Notes under the pieces: model-generated
What the model saw: only the letters and a program-made list of their open reading frames with translations
The model's database searches: none
Told to the model about the DNA's origin: nothing
DNA from: Pomacea canaliculata
Lineage: Eukaryota; Mollusca; Gastropoda; Architaenioglossa; Ampullariidae
Assembly: GCF_003073045.1 (NCBI RefSeq)
Contig: NC_037590.1
Location: 11,179,042 to 11,243,041, forward strand
Reading direction: 5' to 3'
Length of the DNA: 64,000 nt
In this document: piece after piece, positions 24,912 to 36,900 of the stretch
Layout: each line of letters begins with the position of its first letter
How positions within the stretch are numbered: the first letter of the stretch is position 1
Position numbers and translations under genes: made by a program

Positions 24912-27900
24912 ATGGCTGAGGCAAAACAAGGAACGGAAAAGAAGATAGTAAAGAAGACACCTCATGATTTTATCTTTGGAAAATTCCTTGGAGAAGGCTC
25001 ATTTTCAACAGTATGTATACTTCCTTTTGTTCTTAATCATGCTTTAAAGGAATATGTTTTAGTTTTTATGTTTTTTAATTTTTTTTTAATGACACTCGTG
25101 ATTTTCTTATTTGTTGTTGTCTTTTGATTTTACTTCAAAAATCACTTTCACAATTTTATAAACTAGTTAATACAGAATTTCTCCTCTATCTCTCTTATTT
25201 CTAAATGCTTCTTTTTGATGACAAGGTGGCATAACATTCTTCTAGGTGTGTCTTGTCTTTTCACACAAAACAGTAAGAATAAAAATGTAGCTGCAGCATA
25301 ATTATGAAATATTTCTTTCAGGTTACATTGGCTAAAGAAGTGAGCACAGGCAAAGAATTTGCAAGTGAGAAACGAGACTTTGTCACTTGTTTAGTAATAG
25401 GAATGTATATAATCTATTGTGTCATAAAAAGAACACATTGAATGAGACATCCTTACAGATTACAACGGGGAAAAGACACTCACACAGATGTTTGTGAGCA
25501 TGGAAGGGGTTGTCAGAGGCATACACACACAGTAAAGAATAATAAATGCTTTGCTTTATTACCTTTCTATGGATTTATGCAGATTAAACAAAGCTGATCT
25601 AATTAGTGAGGAGACCTTGCACACTGTAAAAAGAAACAAAATGGAAAAAATAGAAAATGAAACAAAACCTAGACTGGAAAACAAAACCTAAGTTTTGAAC
25701 TTCCATTGTGATTTAACTCATTTACTAGCTGCCTACAAGATTGCAGCTAATATTACATGGGGATCAGGGAGGTCTTTCTTTTATGACTGCTAGATTTCAT
25801 TATCAGTCTTGATTAGCTGTAGGAGTACCTGGCAGTATTACTAACTCTTGCTAGGTTTTTCAGTTCTCAGGAACATGTTACATGTTCACAAAAATACAGA
25901 AGGCATCTCTGATTTGTGATCACATATGACAAAGGGCAGAAACTGAAAGCTTATATGTGTATTTATAATAGTCATTTCTATCAACACAGTAAAAGTCTGT
26001 AACAAGCAGCACCTCATCAGGGAAAGGAAGAGTGAATATGCCATGCGAGAGAAAGCTGTCCTTACCATGGTTAATCATCCATTCATCATAAAGCTCTTCT
26101 ACACATTCCAGGATGTTGAACGTTTATGTATCCTTTTGCCTATACAAAACTCTTTTAATGAATTCTTATTTCTCTTTTTGGCTGTTTTTTTTATGTTTGC
26201 ACATTTTCTTCGATCTGTATTAATAGTACCTTGACAAGCAATAATAGATTTTGTTTTAGAGTATACCAGCAAAAAAGACTTGTCTCATTATTTAAAGAAA
26301 CTGTCATCCTTTGATCTTCCTTGTTCCCGTTTCTACGCAGCAGAAATAGTAGAGGCATTGGATTACTTACAAAATGTTGGCATTATCCACAGGTTTGTAT
26401 ATAAAAATAATGGGATAGTATTATAAGCTACACAACAATAGAGCACTGGTATTTTCCATGTCTTGAGCATAAAAATCAGAAGCATAGTATTAATATCTAC
26501 AACCGTTTGATATTTGTTAATGTCACTTTTGTTAAAGTTATACAAAGATAAAGAGAGTACCTTTCTTTTTCTGATGCTTCAGAACAAATGAACAATAATT
26601 TCTCATAAACAGGTTTTTCTTTTGCTTGAAAATGATAGCTAAAGCTTCTGTTAAAAGACCTAAAATTTAGCCTACATACTAACCATAATAACCAAAATTA
26701 TGTTGAATCTTACAGTGATCAAGTTTTTCTCACAGGAACCTCATAAAATGTCCAAAATATACCAAATCATTAAATGATAAGATTGATTTTTTAAAAATAC
26801 ATTTTTCTTAATTCTCATGCAGGGATCTGAAACCTGAAAACATTCTTTTGAGAGAAAGTATGCACATCATGATAACTGATTTTGGGTCTGCCAAAATCCT
26901 CAAGAATGATGTTGTTGATGGAGAAGGCGGAGGTTTGTGCCCTTTTGTTGTTGTTACACTATGTTTTGATATATTTATCTGGGTTTGACAGACTTGTTTC
27001 AAATAAGCAACAACCGATATAAATGTCATTCTACTAGTTTGCAATGAGAACCAAACCACCGTGAGATGATAATAGATAATACTTAAAGGTATAGTGTGCA
27101 ATAAGGTTAGGTCTGTTTTTGACTTTCTTGCCTTGTAGAAAATCCCAAGGGGAATGGAGATGGTGGAAGACGAAAATCATTTGTTGGAACAGCACAGTAT
27201 GTAACACCTGAAGTCCTTGCGAGCAATAAAGTCTATTTTAGGTAAGTTAACTTTGATCATGTGGTGTAAGCATTTCAAGGGGTGAAATCTATTTTGGATG
27301 TACAGTTCTTGGTTTTCTAACAAATACAACATGGGCATTAGTTTTGGTTTTTTTTTCAATTCATGAACAATAAAGACTTAAAATGATGGTATACTTGCTA
27401 AAGCTTTTGCCAATCTATTTTGAGTAAATCAGAAATAGATACAGAGCTTTTACCTATTGGTCAGTTATGCAAGTATTGTTTAGATTTTTTTTTATTTGTT
27501 GTGGAACATAACTTATATTTTATGATACCTCTTGGCCTCTACCCCTTCTCTATTCATTACAACTAATGCATATGCTTATTGGTTTTCTCTACAGCTCTGA
27601 TCTTTGGGCCTTAGGATGCATCATTTATGAGTTCTTGGCAGGAAAACCACCCTTTTATGAAAAGTTAGTTGATTTCAGTAGATTATTAACATTTTTTGCT
27701 TCTATTTATTTACTATTTTAAATGTTTTCTTAATGAATAGGATTTGTACATGTACAAAGAAAGAAAAAAAGAGAAAGAATTATTATACATAATTATCCTA
27801 AAAATTAGGATTTATATATAATAGTGCATTTTCCCACATGGATGCAAACTCAGTGCATTTTACAATAAATAAGGGGAAGTAGATTATGATGCTGTATGAA

Positions 27901-30900
27901 AGAGATAGGCATCATAATTAGGCCTACATCTTTTTGTTGATTTTTCGAGAGCATCAACAGTATTGATAGATCCAAATTGCTATACATCCTTTTAAAAAAG
28001 GGTGTCCATGGAAGAATGTTTTAAGCACTACATAATATGTATAAAAATGTGATAGCGGCTGTTAAGGTTGGATCTCAAATAACTGACTACTTTGATTGTA
28101 TATCCAGTGTCAAACAAGGGTGTGTATTAAGCCCTTTACTTTTTTCTATATTTCTATCTGAGCTTTGGTCAGACCTAACATTATGTGGTGTACATGGTAT
28201 TGATGTCCTGGCATTCCACTTGGGATCTCTCTTTTGATGTATGCTGATGACATTGCTATTGTTGCTGATTCCAATTGCAATTCATGAGATCCAACTTTGT
28301 GTGTGTGTGTATAGGTAATGCAGATGCACACATATTTGGGACATGAGAGAAAATAGTAAATATATCAGTTAAACAAAAACCAAAGATATGAATCTGAAAA
28401 AAAAAAATTAGAAAAAAGTAACTGCAGATCAGCTCTGTTCTGCATGTTGAGTCTTTTCAGTTTTGCATTTGTGCTCTATAATTTATAATATGTTTGTTTA
28501 AGGCTTATGAATTGTACTGATTTTCAGAAGCGAATACAAGACATTTAAAAGAATCTGCAGCCTTCAGTATGATATACCAGCTTGTCTCAACACAACAGCA
28601 CAAGATCTTGTCTCAAAACTATTGGTATTAAAATTTTCAGCACTGATTATTAGATTTTACTTTTTTTGAATTACAAAATTGTTTTCAAATAGCAAGGTAG
28701 AGTTCACTGCATGCTATTGACTGACTGTTCTGTGCTAGCATTGATGCATGAAATAGTATTTTTCTTCACTGAACTGCCAACATTATCATTGATACCACTT
28801 AATAATGCTAATAATAACAATGAATTCTATAGCACCCTTCCCCATCATCAAGGCAGGCTCAAAGCGCTCTAGAAAAAAAAACCCCGATAATATTTACTTC
28901 TAGAAGTATTTGTCAGTTCTGGAACCAAAGTATGAGTTATCACCAAGCAGACAAGAAAATCTGCGGAGCAATAAACCCATTTCTCATCAGGGGTATAGTC
29001 AATGTCCTTGCACACTTGCAAATTCGAGGGCAGTCCGGTGGTGTAACGTTTAGCACCTGTCACCAATACAGTGAAGATTTCTGTCCTGGGTTCAGCTCTC
29101 ATCTTGGGAATGCTGTTTTTTCTCTGCATGTGACATCTGTTTCCAGGGCTGGCTGCCTTGCCACAATATAGCCTTAGTTGCTGGCTTGCCATAAAACTCC
29201 AATTCATCCCCTCTTCCTTGCAATTTCTAAAAAATAATAGTAATAATCATCAGTGTGCTTGCATAGTCTGGCTCCCCAGCTAAAACCAGGCTCACACTTA
29301 AGAAAATTATGACTAAATTCAGTGTTCATAGGGAAGCAACCACTTCTTTAATAACTTTAATAAATGTTTTAAAATACTGTTCACTGAATCTTTTTATTTA
29401 ATGTCCATTATAATAGCATCAGTTTATTTAATCTCCTTGTGCACTCACAAATTTCACTTTACAGAGTAATGGAATTTTATTTGTCTGATCCTTACCAGGT
29501 TCTGGAGCCTGAGGAACGTTTAGGCTCTAAAGACATGGGAGAATTACGGGCTCATCCATTTTTTGAGGGCATTGTGTGGGAGGGTCTTCCTGAGCAGCAA
29601 GCACCCCAGTTGCTGCCTTATCTTCCAGCCACTGAAACGAACCCAGAGATGTGGAGCAGTCAATCCAGAGTAGGCTTTGCTAGTAGACACTAAAAAGAAA
29701 AGCTGGACGTGAAAGTTTCATGATAGATATGCCTGTAATACAAATCAAAAATTACTTGAGCCTTTATGAGAAAGAAGTTTGTTAAAATACAAAATATGTG
29801 TTGATGAAAAATGCTGTTGTACTAACACAGCAATTTTAAGTTATGATCTTATCATTGTGTACTATTAAATTTCAGTAAGAACTTTAGGAGGGTTAATTAT
29901 CTCATGCAGTAAGACGGTGTATAGTGTTAGTCTGATGGTGCTGTTGATGTGTCTTTGTGTGTGTGAACAAAGGAGAAAGAGCACATGTTCTTTACGCTGC
30001 AGAGGAGACCATTACCTGTAAAAATATTTTATCTGGCTTTATTTCAGACAGGCCTTGATGATCAGCGTTTGGCAGAGATAATTATTGGCAATGATAACAT
30101 ACATGAAAAAGTAATCCCACAAGAACAAAAGTGAGAGTTACCAAAGTCTTTTGTCTCATTTTTCTCCCAACTTGGTGCTTAGTTCTTATTACACATTATT
30201 ACTACTTTTACACAGTAAGTTGCACTATTGCAGGCAACAAAATGAAAGCAATCAATTTGTAAATCATTTTGCACATTTTCATTAAAAAAAATTTTTTTTT
30301 TTTTTGCATCAAAGCCAAGATTAAACTCATAAAAGGATGTATAAACTGTTCATTGTTCATTATCAATCAGAACCAAAAAAGAAAAAAAATGTGTTAAAAT
30401 TATTGTCACAAATATCCAGTGCACCCTGAGGCTGAAAAGTTTTTAAGAAGTTTCAGACTGAGTTTTTATCTTCACACAAGTGTGATTACATATTTTGCAA
30501 CTCAGTAAAGTGTAGCTGTGTTTTCCGCTATAAATACTGCACACACACACACAAAAATAAATAAATATCTTGTTTGTAAAATCAAGAGTGTTTTTTTTTT
30601 TTATATCTCGCATTTTGACATAAGTTGACAGCAGCATTAGTTTTGTTAAATATGCAAGTTTATGACATTTGGACAAAGTGATTTTAACTGGAGGTCACAT
30701 ATCTGTGTAATTAACTCTTGTAGCACACAATACTTTTAACATTGAGCTTATTTTCTTAATTTGGCTGCCTTGTTCTATAGATTGAATAATTGACTTTACA
30801 CTTTTTGAAAAAATGTCAGGTTTTACAATTAGTTTGTTTTTTTTTAATTTGCAGGCATACATATTTTTATCATTGTTGGTTCACTGGACTTAAATAGTTT

Positions 30901-33900
30901 TTGTTATTTTTGTTTCTGTCAAAGAGTAAACCTCAACAGTAGTTGGAAAACTAGAAAAATAGAATTTGATTTTCTTTTGAAAAATTAATTTTAATCAGTT
31001 GTTTTAAGCATTTGCATTTATGTAATGCCTCATATACTTCCTATCAGTTGAAGCTTAACATCATTTTTTTTAATTTTACTTAAATAAATTTGAGCAGTGA
31101 AACAATTTTAAGAAAAGACAATGCTTTTAATTTGGAATTTGTGTAAAACTGGAAAGAACAAACAGTGATTGAATAAGAGTCCTGAAAAATATTAAAGCAT
31201 GCTCTGTGTATTTTAATCGGAAAGTTGATAATTATTTTTAATTAATAATTTAGTCAGAAAATTGATGAATAGATAATTTGTCAAGCAATTGGGAATAATG
31301 ATTAGCTGGTACAATGATGGTTACAGGCATTTGGAATAGATTTGTTATAGAAGTTAAAAGGAAAATAAAGTGATGTAATGAAGTTACAGAGATAATCATT
31401 GATATTTTATTCTGAGCCGAATAAGAGAAAGAAAAAACTGATATTGAATACCATTAACATTCTGGAAAAATATCTAATGATCTGACAGATTCAGAAATAT
31501 TTGGGGGGATTAAGACATTGATGAACTGTGATATAAATGTTTTGCAGTGATGAGGTGAATAATGAAGATCATCAAAGGCGGTTGCAAGAGCAGGCAGTCA
31601 ACAATGAGTTCCATGAATTTGTGCAGGGCAACCTCATTATCAAGCAAGGCAAAGTGTTGAAGAGAAGAGTGTGTATATTTTGCTTTTAAAATAGAGTGTG
31701 TTTATACATGTATGCATGTTCAGATGAGGATTCTTGCACATGTGTATGCCTTTAGCCATCTAAAAATATTCAGATTTAAGCAGAACAGTGATGAGAAGTG
31801 TACTGTGCATAGCAACATTGTTGACCATTTAAATTTTAATGTTTCACACTTTTTATTTCCTTGGATTTCTTTGTATTTAGCTCATGAATTTCTAAACGCT
31901 GCACAAAGAACAAAAACACAAAGTGAAAAGCAGTAATTGTTGTTGGTTAGCAAATGACCCAGCCAGACTGTTTTCTTATTATTTATGAATTTGTCGATTT
32001 TTCTGGAATAGCATGATGGTTTGGTAACATGAAAACTGCTTTAAATGATGAAAAATATGGTTGAAAGACATGACTGCTTAATTCTCTCCCTTTATTTTAA
32101 ATATTGCTATTGCCAGCTCATCAACGTTTACTTAAATACATGAGAGGTATCATTGTGATCTTAATGTATAGTTATGTACTTGAACTGCTTGTGAAAAGAT
32201 GCTAAGGTGGTTTGGTTAAATAATAGCATTGTCTTTCACTGCATTTAATGACATAATATATATAGCTGTTTTGTAAAATACTCTTGTTTGTTTTTCAGGG
32301 TTTGTTTGCTCGAAAAAGAATGCTGTTGCTGACAGAGGGGCCACACCTGTATTATGTGGACTACGCCAATAAAGTGCTTAAAGGAGAAATTCCTTGGTGA
32401 GAATAAGATCATTTTAGCATTAAAATTTAATTATGCCTCCAAGGTAGTAACACTCTGTAGTGTTAGTTTCTTTCTGATGTAGAGTATAAATATCTCTAAG
32501 AAGAACAAAGGTCACCCAAATCTGCCGGCATTGGCAACACATCATAAATGAACCAGAATATGCATAGGATGATTGCATTCCATCAAAATGCTATGCTATT
32601 TATGCTAAGGCCCCTGCTGAAACAGTGCCTGGCATTTTTTTTTGTCTGATATTTCAGGGTTTCAGGGAGTTAAAATGGTGGTAGTTACACTTTCTTCAGC
32701 TGTGGCTCATATTTGGTTATACCTGCCATCTTGCTTCCAGTTTACTTTGCCTAATGGAACCTAGAAGGACATGTGAAGTTGTCTTTGGATAACAGTAATG
32801 GCGGAGTGCATGACATGATCACCATAAATGCGAACCTTCTTATAAGAGGGCCATGACCAGGAAAGGCAAGGTAGGAAGTGGTAGGAAAATCTCCTGCATT
32901 ATTACATCTAATGTCTCTGGAGACCACAACTGACCGTTCCATTTTTGCAACCAGCATTTTGATTCTGTAAATGACATCAAGCTTGAATGCGAACAGTGCA
33001 GATCAGACTGAGACCAATTATAGATAACAGGAGTGGCAATATGCTTCACTGGTATGGTAACAACTGTAATACAGCAGCAATGTCAATAATACTAATAGGT
33101 GGAGTGCTTGTGCGAATTTTGGGGATGAATTTCAGTTTGCTGGGTGCTGTTTACAGTCATCTGGAGATTGGAGGATGGTGAACTCCCTGACTGCATGAGG
33201 AAGTCAGCTGAAAGTATTGTTAAACTGCTCACAGCACAGCTCTACGTATAGAAGCTTGTTGCAGTTGACAAAGTACTCAGAGCTAATGCTGAAATTGAGT
33301 AGCTGAGATCTTAAGAAATGCTGGAGAAATGAAAGAATGGGACGAAAAATCCGACATTATGCTGCTCAACAGTCTAAATTGCAGGACTATAAGATTTTTA
33401 GCCACAGTGTCCTGTCAACTGACAGGAAAATCAGTCTTTACATTAGGTCATCACTTTGTAACCCCGGTGGAAGTTGTGTCTCACCATGCTGCTGCTGCCA
33501 AAGCAGTGTGGTCATAAATCCAATTGCATAGCCCAAATCACTTGTGTCCATATTGTGATTCACAAGCAGTTCTGTTTACATCAACGACCAGTTAACATGC
33601 TTCTGAGGTCTACAATCACAAAAGGGTATTTCCATATTTTGCCTATGTTTGACTTCAGTGGAACAGATGATTAGAATTGCTTTCTGAACAGCCCTATTTG
33701 TACATTTCTGGAAGCCGTCAGAAATTCTTTTTTTTTGTGTGTGCTCAAAATAGAGGTAACTAGGACAACAATTTGGATTTTCACAAATGAGCAAGAAGTG
33801 ATCCAGGATTCTCCCTGGCTCTTTTTTGGTAGTAGTCAATACAGCATGTTTCACTTCCTGTATAGATGTTGTCAAATATATGTAACACATATTCTTTCAG

Positions 33901-36900
33901 ATCAAAACTAACCTCACTCTCCCACACATACTAAGTAACAGTGACTCCTGCCAAGGTAATTAAAAATTATAAATTCACACTACTAAAGGTGCAAAAAGAA
34001 AGTCACTTATTGCAGTTACAGTGATAAGGAATAAAAAGTTTCAGTTTATTTTTTTAGGATAAACAGTGAGAGCTCAAGGACAGAAAACATTTGTGAATGT
34101 GTGCATTCATGTAGTGACTGCAGTTCAAGCATGAAGCTTTACTTACTACAGTTAGGATAATTGCTAATAACTTTGGATCAGGCGTATACAATATGATGCA
34201 AGCTGCTTTTGTCCTTCACTGATAAACTGTTGTAAAAACAGATAACAGAACACTCTCTGTATGGGATCTATAAAATAGCTGAAGAAAAATCTATGGGACA
34301 CAGAGAAAGACTTCAGCTTCTGAAGAAGGAAGAGGCATTGTTGAGCTTTCTTTGTGACAACCTGAGTATTGGTATGCCAGTGAAATCAGTGCCCAGGTAT
34401 TAAAATGTATTGACAATTTTCACTTCCTCTTCATGGGTGATAGTTATGGGTTGGGAGAATTCCAACGGAAATTTAAACAATCTATTTGGTCTTACATAAG
34501 TTCTAAGAATTTGTCATCGCACCAGGCAATAAATCATTCAAGGCTACATAATGGGTCTCGACTGGTCTACTAATAAGAGAGAGTAGGGCAGTGTCATGAG
34601 AGAATGTGATGAGATGTGGTTACTGTGACAGCTGTTGGTATGCAGAATAAAAATTTGGATAAAAAAAACAGCCTTGGGGTGAGCCAGTGTTTGTTATGTT
34701 GGAGTCAGAAAATAGTGCCATGGACAAGTACTCGCTGCAGCCTGTTAACCAGACAGTGACTGATTCATGACATTAGCTGATGGTCAAGGGAAAACTTAGA
34801 AATAAATCTTCTAGCTAGAAGGTATTGTTGGATGGTGTTGAAAACCAATGAGAAATTAGTAAACAGCAGCCTTGCATGGGCATGTGGTTTCTTCAGGTGT
34901 TTGTTAAGAGTATAAAGGCTAAAGAGTTTGGCATCATCAACATTTCTTTTGGACTGGTATGCAGATTGCAGTGGGTGAAGACATCAGTGGCATTTGATGA
35001 TTCTTGCTGAAACAACTCTGCAACTTTTTTTAAAAAAGCAATTTCAACCTTCTTGATGGAATAAGGAGAATTGAGCACATCTTTAATCTTTGCAGATAAG
35101 TTATGTGTCTTGAACAGAGTAAAGAAAGCTTTAAAAGCATTAGGCAGGGCCAGACTGTCAGTGCCTGATGCAGATTTTAGCTTCCAAGCCTTAATCCGAT
35201 CTTCAACACTAGCCATATTCTTGAGCCCTGCCAAGCTGCACGAATGTTATCTGTACCAAACTAAGGCTCTATTCTTATACTGCACCTTGGCTAGATGAAT
35301 AGCATTGCAGACATCTCTGTTTACCAGCTTCTTGCTGTGGGCAGAACATGTGAAGAACAGACTTTATTCGGCACTGCTTTTAAGCTCTTGATTACCCAGT
35401 GTTTGTTGTTCGGGTAAAGCACAAACTGTTTTGATGGAATGTTATAATCTACACTAAAGAGACAAATGAAGAGGTGGTGTCATTTGTCAGCATCCTTCTT
35501 AGATTGCTCACATAGCTGCAGGGATATGGAACCAGAGGCAACAGACGGCTGGGTTACAGACTTGCAAGTCAAAGACAGCACATCCTGGCTAAAAGCACTG
35601 AGTCAAGTTGGAAGGCTATTCGTAGTGGGACTTCACAGGGAAGTGTTCTAGGTCTTGCTTTGTAACATGTTGAAAGTAGTAAAAGGCTAATCTATATGTT
35701 TTTGGACGATACAAAGGTCTTTGTCAAGGTTAACTCAGTAAAGGATGCTTCAGGTGGACTGCATATCCTTCAGGGGTCATCTGAGGTTTGGCAGCTTCCA
35801 TTTAATCCCATCAAATGTAAGAGTATGGCACATAACATCATTTCGGACCTGAAACACCCTCTCCACACTAGCTTCCAGCTGTTGCCCTCAGGCAGGCGCT
35901 ATAAGGTACCACGCATAAGGAAAGCTGCCTACCAGAGGTCCTTCGTGCCAGCAGCCATCACCATCCTAAATAAAGGCACAAGGACTCAGGAGGAATCAAA
36001 CAGAGACTGAAGAAGAGTGAGTGCTGACATCTATTGTCAGCCATCACCTCGTGTGTCATTCTTGTCAATGACATTTTCTGGACGCAGCCGCTAAAGTTGA
36101 AGAAAAAATGAACAAATAGCAAAATAAACAACTGATCAATGCGTACATCTACGGTGTCACCGATCACCGCAACTAAAAAATATATCCATGGTATTCATAT
36201 TGCCATGGCATAGCGTCGCACGAACTGTTTCATCCTACACTTTGTGCGAGTTTGTTGCCTGTCTCGCGGTAAGTCGCTGCGATCTGCGCGGTTTCGGACA
36301 CGATAGGGACTGTCATTCTGGTACTGTCATCTGACACCACAGACACTGTTACTTCTGGCACCACAGGCATTGTCACAAGAGTTCTGTGTGAGGTTTGGAA
36401 GAGTAGCATACCACCCTGGCGTTTCCTCTTCACTGTCGTCATCCTGAAGGTATGGCGCCTCCCGCAGTTGAATGTCCTTTATCTTGGAGTATACCAAATG
36501 ATCGTCTAGGTACACAAGAAGGACTGAAATTAAACAGTTCGGCATGGTGTCTGCATTAACCTCTGGAAAGTGGCTGGTGTGGACGTCAGACCCATTGGCA
36601 TCCTGGAACGGGCGTGTTGCCAGCGGCCCTAGCCAGTCCTTGTTGACAATGTCTTCTCAAGATGAGCTTCATGCACGGCTGCCTGTACTGCTGCGCCACA
36701 TCTGCGGTATCCATTATCCGATCAAGGACGTTCTTCCCTAGTAGAAGCGACACGCGCCTCCTGCGCTCACTTGTGACCACATCGACCAGGTCCTTGACCA
36801 CCAGGATAGAACGTCCTCAGACGCTGCCGTAAACATGTCCACCACCGCCACTCCTGAGTTGTTTTAGCTGTAAGTCCTGTATGTGCCCTCGTGCCCACTC

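Noticed and set aside
24906..25127. PDPK1 first exon extended upstream to a TTG and downstream past 25,010
   Set aside because: The upstream codon is TTG; the first ATG is at 24,912. Downstream of the GTATGT donor the frame becomes low-complexity hydrophobic intron sequence, while the next exon resumes the kinase fold in phase.
26128..26234. Read-through of PDPK1 exon 3 into intron 3
   Set aside because: It replaces the hinge with a Phe-rich non-family tail; the U12 splice restores the conserved hinge.
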